A DNA stretch of 64,000 nt from Streptomyces sp. AP-93. Lineage in GTDB: Bacteria > Actinomycetota > Actinomycetes > Streptomycetales > Streptomycetaceae. The DNA lies in contig NZ_JALGBX010000006.1 of assembly GCF_022808175.1 (NCBI RefSeq), positions 248,001 to 312,000 on the forward strand, read 5' to 3'. This document shows positions 1-7,541 of this stretch, in pieces. The number at the start of each line of letters is the position of its first letter. Position 1 is the stretch's first letter. The notes under the pieces were generated by a model. It was not told the DNA's origin, searched no databases, and saw nothing but the letters and a program-made list of their open reading frames with translations. A program made the position numbers and the translations under genes.

Positions 1-919
1 CGGCGGGACCGCAGCCGCGGCCCTCACGGATCTCGGTGTAGATGGAGCGCGAGACGACGTCACGGGACGCGAGGTCCTTCATGACCGGCGCGTACTTCTC
101 CATGAAGCGCTCGCCGTCCTTGTTGCGCAGGATGCCGCCCTCACCGCGGGCGCCCTCCGTCAGCAGGATGCCCATGCGCCAGATGCCCGTCGGGTGGAAC
201 TGGAAGAACTCCATGTCCTCCAGCGGCAGGCCGCGGCGGTAGCAGGCCGCCTGGCCGTCACCCGTGAGGGTGTGCGCGTTGGAGGTCACCTTGAAGAACT
301 TGCCGGTGCCGCCGGAGGCGTAGATGACGGACTTCGCCTGGAACACGTGGATCTCGCCGGTGGCGAGCTCGTACGCGACCACGCCGGCCGACTTCTTGAC
401 GCCGTCCTCCTCGACCAGGAGCTGGTCCAGGACGTAGAACTCGTTGAAGAACTCCACGCCCTCCTTGACGCAGTTCTGGTACAGCGTCTGGAGGATCATG
501 TGGCCGGTGCGGTCCGCGGCGTAGCAGGACCGGCGGACCGGCGCCTCGCCGTGGTTGCGGGAGTGCCCGCCGAAGCGGCGCTGGTCGATGGTGCCGTCCG
601 GGGTGCGGTTGAACGGCAGGCCCATCTTCTCGAGGTCGAGGACCGCGTCGATGGCCTCCTTCGCCAGGATCTCGGCGGCGTCCTGGTCGACCAGGTAGTC
701 ACCGCCCTTGACCGTGTCGAAGGTGTGCCACTCCCAGTTGTCGTCCTCCACGTTGGCGAGCGCGGCGGCCATGCCGCCCTGCGCGGCGCCCGTGTGGGAG
801 CGGGTGGGGTAGAGCTTGGTCAGCACGGCGGTGCGGCTGCGCTTCGTCGACTCGATGGCGGCGCGCATGCCTGCGCCGCCCGCCCCGACGATGACGGTGT
901 CGTACTTGTGGATCTTCAT
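1..919 (-). CDS. sdhA: Succinate dehydrogenase flavoprotein subunit, N-terminal part (runs off the window)
   Basis: Reading the minus strand from ATG at 919 gives an uninterrupted frame to base 1, 306 residues. It contains an N-terminal FAD-binding GxGxxG segment (VGAGGAGMRAA), the RSHTGAAQGG motif whose His carries covalent FAD in this family, GGHSRNHG, and the substrate-site segments FQFHPTG and LLTEGARGEGG. SdhA oxidises succinate to fumarate and passes electrons to SdhB in complex II at the inner face of the membrane. It lies 23 bp downstream of sdhD in the same direction, so an sdhC-D-A operon is expected, with sdhB outside the window. The missing C-terminus is only a window edge. Confidence 0.96.
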   Translation of the reverse strand, partial: MKIHKYDTVIVGAGGAGMRAAIESTKRSRTAVLTKLYPTRSHTGAAQGGMAAALANVEDDNWEWHTFDTVKGGDYLVDQDAAEILAKEAIDAVLDLEKMGLPFNRTPDGTIDQRRFGGHSRNHGEAPVRRSCYAADRTGHMILQTLYQNCVKEGVEFFNEFYVLDQLLVEEDGVKKSAGVVAYELATGEIHVFQAKSVIYASGGTGKFFKVTSNAHTLTGDGQAACYRRGLPLEDMEFFQFHPTGIWRMGILLTEGARGEGGILRNKDGERFMEKYAPVMKDLASRDVVSRSIYTEIREGRGCGPA

Positions 920-942
920 TGGTTTCGCCTCAGCCCCGTTGC

Positions 943-1425
943 CTAGCGGATGTTCGGGTCGAAGGTGAAGATCACCAGCGTGCCCAGAAGAATGGTGAAC
1001 ACCGTGGCGGTGTAGAGCAGGCCCTTGAGCCACAGACGCGTGTTGGCGCGCTCCGCGTAGTCGTTGATGACGGTACGCAGACCGTTCGCGCCGTGCAGCA
1101 TCGCGAGCCACAGCATCAGCAGGTCCCAGCCCTGCCAGAACGGGGAGGCCCAGCGGCCCGCCACGAAGGCGAAGCCGATCTTGGAGACGCCGCCGTCGAG
1201 GACGAGCTGGATCAGCAGGTGGCCGATGACGAGGACGACGAGCACGATGCCCGAGAGGCGCATGAAGAGCCACGCGACCATCTCGAAGTTGCCGCGGGTC
1301 GAGCGCGGCGTCTTGCTGGTGCGCTTGCGCGGGGCCTCGATGTACGGCGCCGGGTTGTCGACGTCGTAGAGGGACACGCCCTCCACGTCACCGATGCCCT
1401 TTTCGAAAGAAGTGTCAGAAGACAT
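943..1425 (-). CDS. sdhD: Succinate dehydrogenase hydrophobic membrane anchor subunit
   Basis: 160 residues starting MSSDTSFEKG. The frame is open further upstream, but the ATG at 1425 lies just after the sdhC stop and fits the operon. There is a hydrophilic N-terminus of about 50 residues and then three membrane segments (around MRLSGIVLVVLVIGHLL, WQGWDLLMLWLAMLHG and LLYTATVFTILLGTLVIF). The HGANG segment in the second helix is typical of the haem/quinone-binding anchor. With SdhC it tethers the SdhA/SdhB dimer and reduces menaquinone. Position between sdhC and sdhA supports the call. Confidence 0.93.
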   Translation of the reverse strand: MSSDTSFEKGIGDVEGVSLYDVDNPAPYIEAPRKRTSKTPRSTRGNFEMVAWLFMRLSGIVLVVLVIGHLLIQLVLDGGVSKIGFAFVAGRWASPFWQGWDLLMLWLAMLHGANGLRTVINDYAERANTRLWLKGLLYTATVFTILLGTLVIFTFDPNIR

Positions 1426-1430
1426 GCGTG

Positions 1431-1811
1431 TCACTTCCCGAAGAGTTCGAGGTAAGCGTGTCCGAGGACGGGGTACAGGGCCCCGACCATCAGCACGACC
1501 CAGATGCCCACCACGGTCCAGAGCATCTGCTTCTGGTAGCGGGGGCCCTTGGACCAGAAGTCCACGGCGATGACACGGAGACCGTTGAGCGCGTGGAACA
1601 GGATTGCGGCGACGAGGCCGTACTCCAGCAGCGCGACGATCGGAGTCTTGTAGGTAGCCACGACATCGTCGTACGCCTCGGGGGAGACGCGGACGAGAGC
1701 GGTGTCGAGGACGTGTACGAACAGGAAGAAGAAAATGAGGACGCCGGTGACTCGATGAGCCACCCAGGACCACATTCCTTCCCGGCCGCGGTACAACGTT
1801 CCAGCCGGCAC
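1431..1811 (-). CDS. sdhC: Succinate dehydrogenase cytochrome b556 subunit
   Basis: 126 residues from a GTG start at 1811, preceded by a GGAGGG ribosome-binding site. There are three transmembrane helices and the SdhC signatures WSWVAHRVTGVLIF near the N-terminus and FHALNGLRVI near residue 80; these regions carry the quinone-site Ser/Arg and a haem ligand His in the family. It is the first gene of the sdhCDA cluster, so its promoter should lie in 1812-1963. Confidence 0.94.
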   Translation of the reverse strand: MPAGTLYRGREGMWSWVAHRVTGVLIFFFLFVHVLDTALVRVSPEAYDDVVATYKTPIVALLEYGLVAAILFHALNGLRVIAVDFWSKGPRYQKQMLWTVVGIWVVLMVGALYPVLGHAYLELFGK

Positions 1812-1963
1812 GGAAAACCCTCCGGAAGCGGGGCGGGGGCCAGCCGGCTTCTTTGTCGGTCGGGCCCGGCCGGGTACGGTCCTCCGGCCCCGGACATCGT
1901 AGCGACGCTTTGTCGGTTCCCTTGCGCGGGGGCCATCGGTGTGATCAAACAGGCACGGACGGA

Positions 1964-2722
1964 CTATCCCACAGGGGCGAATAGCCCGAATTCGGCAGCA
2001 GATACCCCATCCGCCGAGGTCAGCCAGTGTGTCAGGTCGGCGAGTCGGACCTGCGCGACGCGACGGAGCTCGTCCGCGGAGATCGCGCGCTCCTCGTCCA
2101 CGTCCAGCTCCATCCGCCGCCGGATCGCGGCCAGCAGCTGGTCCGCCTGCTCCTCCGGGGTGGTCCCGTCGAGGCAGATCACGAAGGCGTGGCAGTAGGT
2201 CCGCTCGTACTCCGCGTGCGCCGCGTCGAGCGCGAGGAGCGCGGCGTACGAGGCCCCGTGCTCCAGCTCCGGCGGGAACTCGCAGGCCAGTGCCTCGGAG
2301 AGGTCCGGCTGGGAGAGGTCGTACGAAGCTTCGTCCGCGGCGGCGAGTAGTGCGCCGAAGTCGGGGTAAGGGCGGTGGGCGGCCACCCGGTGGGCCCAGC
2401 GCCGGCTGCCGCAGCAGTGCAGCAGGGCGGAGTGGGCGGCTTCCGGGGACAGGGCGTTGAACCGTGCGAGCCCGCAGTCGTCGAAAGGGTTGGAGTCGTC
2501 GAAAGCGTCGGCGTCGTCGAAGGGGCCGGGGCCGGGGAGGGGGTGGGAGCCGTGGGAAGGGTCGGAGCCTCCGCGGGCCTGTGCCGGAAGGTGGCTGGAC
2601 AGCGGGGGGCTCCTCGTGGCGTGGCGCGGGTGTCCCGCCACGCTATCGACGTGGGGCCGGGTGTGTCGTACCCATTCGGGGATTTCACCCGGAAGTGAGC
2701 CGAAAGGATGACGAGAGCGCAT
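1964..2722 (-). CDS. OHCU decarboxylase-like protein (allantoin pathway), start uncertain
   Basis: Open frame of 252 residues. The C-terminal ~170 residues (LARFNALSPEAAHSALLHCC onward, with a SRRWAHRVAAHRPYPD segment and an all-helical ending) resemble the actinobacterial 2-oxo-4-hydroxy-4-carboxy-5-ureidoimidazoline decarboxylase family, which makes (S)-allantoin in purine breakdown. The first ~80 residues are low complexity with repeated FDD units (tandem repeats in the DNA near 2480-2530), so the true start may lie inside the frame. The classical His-Pro catalytic segment is replaced by HRPYPD, as I recall for the Streptomyces branch. It is the last host gene before attL and points away from the prophage. 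Confidence 0.6.
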   Translation of the reverse strand: MRSRHPFGSLPGEIPEWVRHTRPHVDSVAGHPRHATRSPPLSSHLPAQARGGSDPSHGSHPLPGPGPFDDADAFDDSNPFDDCGLARFNALSPEAAHSALLHCCGSRRWAHRVAAHRPYPDFGALLAAADEASYDLSQPDLSEALACEFPPELEHGASYAALLALDAAHAEYERTYCHAFVICLDGTTPEEQADQLLAAIRRRMELDVDEERAISADELRRVAQVRLADLTHWLTSADGVSAAEFGLFAPVG

Positions 2723-2806
2723 GTCGGACCGGGTGCGGGGCCGCTCGGGGGGCTCCGCGGAGGCCCCGCGGGGGCCGGGGCATGATGACCGTGGGGACGG
2801 CGGAGA

Positions 2807-2834
2807 AGGGGAGGGCGACCGAGGCCGCCACCCC
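2807..2834. repeat. attL core (28-bp direct repeat with attR)
   Basis: Bases 2807-2834 are identical to 56017-56044 and the identity ends at both sides. The core is GC-rich and contains GACCGAGGCCGCC. It does not resemble the 3' end of a tRNA, so the attachment site seems to be intergenic, between the OHCU decarboxylase-like gene and the sigma factor gene. Confidence 0.85.
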
Positions 2835-2849
2835 TAGCCGGGAAGCGTA

Positions 2850-2913
2850 GCGAAAGGGCCTCTGACCAGGCGTTTTCCCTCCCCGGGGGAGGTCCTTTCG
2901 CTTATCTGGATGC
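2850..2913. repeat. Hairpin and inverted repeat next to attL
   Basis: AGCGAAAGG at the left pairs with CCTTTCGCT at the right around an internal GC-rich stem, forming a large potential hairpin. It includes CCTCTGACCAGG (2859-2870), the exact inverse of CCTGGTCAGAGG beside attR (55997-56008). In the circular phage the two 12-mers would flank the att core symmetrically. They may be recombinase sites or a terminator. Confidence 0.5.
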
Positions 2914-2951
2914 GGCCCGTTTTCACGTGCTTCTGCCTGTCCAGGTCCGCT

Positions 2952-2972
2952 GTTGGTCATGTGGTTGGTCAC
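2952..2972 (+). other. Putative integrase arm-type site, left
   Basis: Two half-sites GTTGGTCA in direct orientation. The 21-bp unit matches 55950-55970 at the right end with three differences. Paired direct repeats on both sides of the core are typical of arm-binding sites of tyrosine integrases. Inference from position and repetition. Confidence 0.5.
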
Positions 2973-3010
2973 GTTGCCAACCCTTGATAGCGTTCCCTTG
3001 AGAGCAGTCG

Positions 3011-3499
3011 CTAGGGAGCAGTGTGTCTCGGCACTGGGCGACTGGGCCCGCTGCTGGATCGGTGCCTTATGCGTGGCGCGGCTCCGAGCTGGCCGATGTA
3101 GTCCCGGATGTGGGGCGGCATCCTGTCGGGGAGTCCGTCCAGGGGGAAGAGCTTCAGGGCTTGGCCTTCGCCGAGAACCAGGTCGCCCTCGCTTCCACTC
3201 CAGGTTCCAAGGAAGACGCGTGGGGGAGCCTTCGCCGGATCGTGAGGCGTGACGGTGACCTCCGCGATGTCGGCTGGAGTGATCCCTGCTTCCTCGTGGA
3301 TCTCACGGAGGACTGCCTCCATCGCTGTTTCGCCAGGCTCGATCTGCCCCCCGAGGAGCGACCAGTAGCCCGGCCAGCAGATACTTGGCTTCTCATCTCG
3401 CAATTGCAGAATGATCTCCGAGTCATCGGTCGTGATCATCGCAATGCATCCGGTCCTCGTGTGGAACGACCCAGCAGTCACAGTGACCTCTCTCGACAC
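3011..3499 (-). CDS. NUDIX hydrolase
   Basis: 162 residues. A complete NUDIX box runs from Gly51 to Ile73, with G-x5-E-x7-R-E-I-x-E-E-x-G-I satisfied (GETAMEAVLREIHEEAGI). The family hydrolyses nucleoside diphosphate-linked compounds; the substrate cannot be told from sequence. The last ~25 residues are Arg/Ser/Pro-rich. It is the last gene of the minus-strand accessory block, 54 bp after the MazG-like gene, and lies inside the att sites, so it is prophage cargo. Confidence 0.85.
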   Translation of the reverse strand: MSREVTVTAGSFHTRTGCIAMITTDDSEIILQLRDEKPSICWPGYWSLLGGQIEPGETAMEAVLREIHEEAGITPADIAEVTVTPHDPAKAPPRVFLGTWSGSEGDLVLGEGQALKLFPLDGLPDRMPPHIRDYIGQLGAAPRIRHRSSSGPSRPVPRHTAP

Positions 3500-3553
3500 G
3501 CAAAAGGGCGACCCCCACCGTAAGGGTGGAAGCCGCCGCTTCGCCGCGCCGAA

Positions 3554-3886
3554 TCAGGAGCCTGCGTTCTCCTTCTTGGCGCGGTCGTGTCCGTACTCCA
3601 GGTAGCGTGCCCAGACGCTGGCGGCCGAGCCATCAGGCGAGAGCCTGTCTAGGGCGACCATGCCAGCCATGATCGCAGCGCAGATCTCGTCCTGGACCTG
3701 GGGCAGAGTCGCGGAGACGACCCCGTCGGTTCCCCACCCCTTCATGCGTCGGTAGAGCTCCGCGGCCTCGTTGGCTTCCTCGGACACCTTCGTCACGAGG
3801 AGTAGTTCTTTGACTCCGTCCGGGGCCCCGCTGCGACGCTCGTCGCGGCCACGCAGCTCCGGGATCTGGACCCACACGTCTTCCAT
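3554..3886 (-). CDS. MazG-like nucleotide pyrophosphohydrolase
   Basis: 110 residues, all-helical in appearance. KVSEEANEAAELYRR followed by LPQVQDEICAAIMAG fits the EExxE...ExxD metal-binding pattern of MazG/all-alpha NTP pyrophosphatases, except that the second element reads QDE. Such enzymes hydrolyse (d)NTPs or related nucleotides to monophosphates. It lies between the UDP-glucose-dehydrogenase-like gene and the NUDIX gene on the same strand, which suggests a nucleotide-metabolism theme. Confidence 0.7.
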   Translation of the reverse strand: MEDVWVQIPELRGRDERRSGAPDGVKELLLVTKVSEEANEAAELYRRMKGWGTDGVVSATLPQVQDEICAAIMAGMVALDRLSPDGSAASVWARYLEYGHDRAKKENAGS

Positions 3887-3945
3887 CTACTCCTCCGGGA
3901 TCTCGCTGGGCCGCCCCCCAGCTCGGCTGAGCTGAGCGTCAGCGG

Positions 3946-5280
3946 CTACACAGTGGGGTGCTGGGGCGGCCGGCCGAGCTGCCAGACTTCCCAGCCAGCG
4001 GCGCACCACGACGCGGTGTCGACGACATTCCGCACGTCGACCAGGACTCGCCGCTGTACCTGGTCCGCAGCAGCGGACGGCAGCTTGGAGTCCTCGGTGA
4101 ACTGCGGCCACTCGGTGGCGAGCACGACGACCTTCGCGCCGTTGAGGGCGCCCTGAATGTCACTGGCGTACGTGTACTCCGGGCGAAGGCGGCGTGCCGC
4201 CTCATTCGATTCAGGATCGAAGATGACCGTGCGAGCACCGGCCTGATGCAGGCGGCCGGCAAGGTGGAGGGCGGGGGAGTTCCGCACATCGCTGGTACCC
4301 GCCTTGAACGAGGCACCCAGAACGGCGATGGGTGCGCCGTCGAGGCCGTCGCCGTGGGCCCGCTGGACGAGCTCGAAGGCTGCGTCAAGACGGCTGTGGT
4401 TGACCGCCTCAACCGCTTCGAGCAGGCCGGCCGCGTGAACGGCCCCGATCTCGCGAACGCGGTGTGTGAAGGCAGCTGTGTCCTTCGGCAGGCAGCCGCC
4501 GCCGTAGCCGATGCCGGGCCTCATCCCGCCGTGGCCGATCCGCTTGTCGATGCCGACGCCGTACGCCACCGTGTTCACGTCGGCGCCGGTGATCTCGCAG
4601 ACCTCGGCCATCGCGTTGATGAAGGAGATCTTGGTCGCCAGGAAGCTGTTGGCGGCGGACTTGAGGACTTCGGCCGTCTGGGGGTCCGTGACGATGAGTT
4701 CGGCGTCACCGCGCGCCAGAATCGGCGCATAGACCTCTTCGACAGCCTTCTGCGCCTCGGCTGAGGAGAGGCCCGCCACAATGCGATCCGGATAGAGCGA
4801 GTCCTCGACGGCATGCCCTTCTCGAAGGAACTCGGGGTTCCAGACGAGCTCGACCCCCTCCACGGCATCAGCCGCGACGATCTCCTGGAGGCGGCCCACG
4901 GTGCCCACGGTCACGGTGCTCTTGCCCACGATGGTGCATGGCCGCTTGAGTAGGGGAGTGAGCGCACGCATGGCACCGATTACCTGGCTGACGTCGTAGC
5001 CGCGGCCGTCATCGCGGAGTGGAGTCCCCACCGCGATGAAGTGAAGGTCCGCCCAGGCTGCTGCCTCGCTGAGGTCGGTGGTGAACCGCAGGCGGCCCGA
5101 GGGGACATGCTTGGCCAGCAGGTCGTCGAGGCCCTTTTCGTAGAAGGCCCCCCGGCCGCTCTGGAGAATCCGGCATGTGTCCGGATTCAGCTCGACACCG
5201 ATCACCTCGTGACCCAGCTCCGCCATCGCGGCGGCGTGCGGGGCGCCGAGGTGACCACAGCCAATGACTGAAACTCGCAT
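3946..5280 (-). CDS. UDP-glucose/GDP-mannose dehydrogenase family protein
   Basis: 444 residues from ATG 5280, preceded by AAGGAAC; the frame is open for 72 bases upstream but no site there is better. It has an N-terminal Rossmann motif GCGHLG (residues 7-12), STVTVGT (usually STVPVGT), NPEFLREGHA, the catalytic Lys207/Asn211 in EVLKSAANSF, and the nucleophile Cys263 in GGGCLPKD (usually GGSCFPKD). The C-terminal UDP-binding domain carries SFKAGTSDVRNSP. All key residues are present, so it is probably an active NAD-dependent nucleotide-sugar oxidase. Such an enzyme is unusual in a phage. A terminator-like hairpin upstream (5301-5330) may separate it from the SIR2-like gene. Confidence 0.88.
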   Translation of the reverse strand: MRVSVIGCGHLGAPHAAAMAELGHEVIGVELNPDTCRILQSGRGAFYEKGLDDLLAKHVPSGRLRFTTDLSEAAAWADLHFIAVGTPLRDDGRGYDVSQVIGAMRALTPLLKRPCTIVGKSTVTVGTVGRLQEIVAADAVEGVELVWNPEFLREGHAVEDSLYPDRIVAGLSSAEAQKAVEEVYAPILARGDAELIVTDPQTAEVLKSAANSFLATKISFINAMAEVCEITGADVNTVAYGVGIDKRIGHGGMRPGIGYGGGCLPKDTAAFTHRVREIGAVHAAGLLEAVEAVNHSRLDAAFELVQRAHGDGLDGAPIAVLGASFKAGTSDVRNSPALHLAGRLHQAGARTVIFDPESNEAARRLRPEYTYASDIQGALNGAKVVVLATEWPQFTEDSKLPSAAADQVQRRVLVDVRNVVDTASWCAAGWEVWQLGRPPQHPTV

Positions 5281-5300
5281 TGCTGTCCGTTCCTTGTTGT

Positions 5301-5330
5301 CGTGGGGCGCATCATCCGGTGCGCCCCACG
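5301..5330 (-). terminator. Perfect 11-bp hairpin after the SIR2-like gene
   Basis: CGTGGGGCGCA (5301-5311) and TGCGCCCCACG (5320-5330) form a perfect stem with an 8-nt loop, just after the stop of the SIR2-like gene and before the dehydrogenase start. There is no strong U tract, so partial read-through is possible. Confidence 0.65.
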
Positions 5331-5376
5331 ACGCTACCGCTGTCTGAACCACTGCTCGGCTAGCGCGAGTTCGACG

Positions 5377-6609
5377 CTAGTACGTGATCTTCAACAGTTC
5401 GCACAGGCGTCCGAGGGCGTCCGTGGCGGGCTGACGCACGACGACGTCCCCCGTCTGGGCTCCCTCGATGGGGTACTCCTTGAAGGCGCCGTTCTCCATC
5501 AGGCCCTCCGGGTCGACGTAGAAGACCTTCATGCCCTTGGCCCGCGCCCGCGCCTGGACGGACCGGCGATCGGCGTGCAGGCCGACCACCAGCAGGGCCT
5601 TGGCCTCGTCGTAGAGCGGGACAGGCGGGATCTTCTGGTCGTAGCGCCGGACGAACACCTCGTTGAGACCGACTCGCGCCGGAAGGAGGTCGAAGTTGTG
5701 AGTGATAACCGGGCCGATCATGTGCCCTGAGTCGTGCAGGGCCTTCAGGGCGTGGTGGGCGTCGGTCGGATCGGCGACGAAGCAGGCGGAGAACATCTTC
5801 ACGAGCTCCGGAGCCTTGGTCTTCGGGTCGACCAGCATCTCCTGGACGAGGGTGTCGGCCGCCGGAGACATGGTGAAGGCGTGTGACTGGGTGAGGGCGT
5901 TGTCGCGGCGGGCCGTGACCCGGTAGACCTTGTGGAGATAGTGCAGCGGGGGGATGCCGGCCTCGATGCTCGTGCCGCACCCGATCTCGACCTGGAAGGG
6001 CAGGTAGTCCAGGAGGCCGCTGAGGTCCTCGGTGATCGTCGGCTCTCCGCGCTGATCCTTGACCCGGATGCCGCCAGCGAGGACGTCCCACGGCAGGTTT
6101 CGCACGGTGCGCGAAACCTCGTAGCCCTCGGAGGTGAAGGTGACGTCGAGCGTCCGGAAGCCCGGCGGGGTGACGCGGTCGGCTCGCTCGTCCTGCGGGT
6201 GGTCGTCGTAGCGCGAGATGGCGAAGCGGAGGTCGCCGCGGTGCCAGCCGTCCGGCTTCTGCCGCCACCGCCCCTGGGCGAGCCACCCCTCGATGGCATT
6301 CGAGTAGTCCTCGATCTCGGCTTCGGGCGCCGTGATCGAGCAGTAGAGGTAGAGGTCGGAGAGCACGAGGCGCGGCACGGGGAACGTGTAGTCCAGCCCG
6401 TACTGGTAGCGGTAGTGGACGATGCGACGTCGGCCGTCGGCGTCCTCGCTCCAGCCGGACTGCTCGCGGTTGGCCGGGTCCTGGGTGCGCCGCCAGATCC
6501 CCTCCTCGATCGAGCGCGGGCGTTCGTGGTGGCTGCCAGCGAAGTGCTGCTCCCAGTCCTCCACCTGCACGGGGGAGAGCTGTTCGATCACGGGGTAGGG
6601 CAGGAACAC
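5377..6609 (-). CDS. SIR2-like NAD-binding domain protein with an unrecognised N-terminal domain
   Basis: 410 residues from GTG 6609 with a strong GAGGAGG site. Residues 1 to ~200 match nothing I recognise. The C-terminal half has the sirtuin-fold order: IGCGTSIEAGIPPL at 209-222 (compare GAGxSxxxGIPxF), VITHNFD at 301-307 (compare TQNxD), and ALLVVGLHAD at 338-347 followed by KGMKVFYVDPE. No catalytic His-Gly and no Zn-ribbon cysteines are seen. SIR2-like domains outside deacetylases are often NAD-consuming effectors in phage defence; that role here is inference. It is 9 bp downstream of a degenerate NUDIX gene, so the two are probably co-translated. Confidence 0.65.
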   Translation of the reverse strand: MFLPYPVIEQLSPVQVEDWEQHFAGSHHERPRSIEEGIWRRTQDPANREQSGWSEDADGRRRIVHYRYQYGLDYTFPVPRLVLSDLYLYCSITAPEAEIEDYSNAIEGWLAQGRWRQKPDGWHRGDLRFAISRYDDHPQDERADRVTPPGFRTLDVTFTSEGYEVSRTVRNLPWDVLAGGIRVKDQRGEPTITEDLSGLLDYLPFQVEIGCGTSIEAGIPPLHYLHKVYRVTARRDNALTQSHAFTMSPAADTLVQEMLVDPKTKAPELVKMFSACFVADPTDAHHALKALHDSGHMIGPVITHNFDLLPARVGLNEVFVRRYDQKIPPVPLYDEAKALLVVGLHADRRSVQARARAKGMKVFYVDPEGLMENGAFKEYPIEGAQTGDVVVRQPATDALGRLCELLKITY

Positions 6610-6618
6610 GGTTCCTCC

Positions 6619-7110
6619 TCAGTTCATCGGATTGCCCATCAGGAGCTCGACGAAGGTGCCGCTCCGCAGCGCCTCGACGCAGTGCGTGAGTCGCAGCAGC
6701 TCGTGGTCAACAACAACGGAGGCTGCTGCGTCCGGCGTCACCCAGCGAATTTCGTCGTAGCCACCTCCAGGGGTGGTCTCGGCGTCGGCGCTGACCGTCG
6801 CGTGATAGACGAGGTTCATTCCTTCGCGGTACCGGCCGGGCCATTCCGGCGCGTGGTCGATGGCCAGTAGGCGCCCGGCGGACAGGCGGAGCCCGAGCTT
6901 CTGGTCCATGTGCCGGCTGAATGCCCGACGGGGCAGCTCGTTGGGGTCGGCGGACCCTCCGGGCAGCCCCCACTTGGCTACCGACGTCCAGTAGGTCCGG
7001 TGGATGATCGCGAACAAGCCGTCCTGCTCAAGCAGCGCGAGAGCAGCAACCCGGCGGGGCGGGGGATCTTTGAAGGGGTCCGGCCGTTGATCAGGCATCC
7101 GGTTCTCCAT
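6619..7110 (-). CDS. NUDIX-fold protein with a degenerate catalytic box
   Basis: 163 residues from ATG 7110. The NUDIX region is recognisable (WGLPGGSADPNELPRRAFSR) and downstream strands fit the fold. However, the expected R-E-U-x-E-E-x-G-U reads R66-H-M-D-Q-K-L-G-L74: the three metal-binding Glu of the helix are His67, Gln70 and Lys71, and only Glu58 and Arg66 remain. It probably lacks hydrolase activity and may bind a nucleotide as a sensor or partner. It starts inside the end of the preceding small membrane-protein frame and ends 9 bp before the SIR2-like start. Confidence 0.75.
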   Translation of the reverse strand: MENRMPDQRPDPFKDPPPRRVAALALLEQDGLFAIIHRTYWTSVAKWGLPGGSADPNELPRRAFSRHMDQKLGLRLSAGRLLAIDHAPEWPGRYREGMNLVYHATVSADAETTPGGGYDEIRWVTPDAAASVVVDHELLRLTHCVEALRSGTFVELLMGNPMN

Positions 7111-7285
7111 CCCGTTGATCGTCTGGCGTGGAGATTGAAAGCTGTGGCTGCATAGGGTCGGGTGTGCTTGCCGCCTGGCTGGAGAGCAGGATCAGCGGTG
7201 GCGTCAGCCACAGGCTGAGGGCACCAACCACCATCCCCAGTCCGGGTAATCGGATCGACTCCGATCTGCCATGCCGGCCGTTCAC
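7091..7285 (-). CDS. Small single-span membrane protein
   Basis: 64 residues from a GTG at 7285, with one hydrophobic segment (LGMVVGALSLWLTPPLILLSSQ) and a polar acidic tail. The frame fills the gap between the gene ending at 7299 and the NUDIX-like gene, overlapping the latter by 20 bp, which fits the tight spacing of this operon. The ribosome-binding site is weak. No family recognised. Confidence 0.45.
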   Translation of the reverse strand: MNGRHGRSESIRLPGLGMVVGALSLWLTPPLILLSSQAASTPDPMQPQLSISTPDDQRDGEPDA

Positions 7286-7298
7286 TGCGCGCCCCGCG

Positions 7299-7541
7299 TC
7301 ACGGGCTGAGCAGCCGCCCGAGGCGGCCGGTCTCGTCGGCGTAGCTGATCGGGCGCGCGATGATCTCGGCCTGCGACATGGTGTAGGGGCTGCGGGCATT
7401 GAAGTGCAGGATGCGACTCCCGCCGTGCCCAGCCACCATGTCCTGTACGGGGTACCAGGCGTGGTCGAACTGGAAGAGGTCACCGACCTTGACCTCGTGA
7501 GGGAGCAGGAACTCCTCAGACGTTCCGAGGGGGCGACTCAT
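7299..7541 (-). CDS. Small conserved Streptomyces-type hypothetical protein
   Basis: 80 residues. HEVKVGDLFQFDHAWYPVQDM followed by a beta-rich segment and YTMSQAEIIARP resembles small SH3-like Streptomyces proteins often found beside XRE/DUF397 regulators. No catalytic motif. Its ATG overlaps the preceding stop by 4 bp (7538-7541), so the two are translationally coupled. Confidence 0.65.
   Translation of the reverse strand: MSRPLGTSEEFLLPHEVKVGDLFQFDHAWYPVQDMVAGHGGSRILHFNARSPYTMSQAEIIARPISYADETGRLGRLLSP

Noticed and set aside
194-946. Open frame antisense to sdhA
   Set aside because: Low-complexity Val/Leu/Arg/Gly-rich shadow of the conserved sdhA frame.
2807-2834. attB inside a tRNA or tmRNA gene
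   Set aside because: No cloverleaf, T-loop or CCA-type end can be drawn around either copy.
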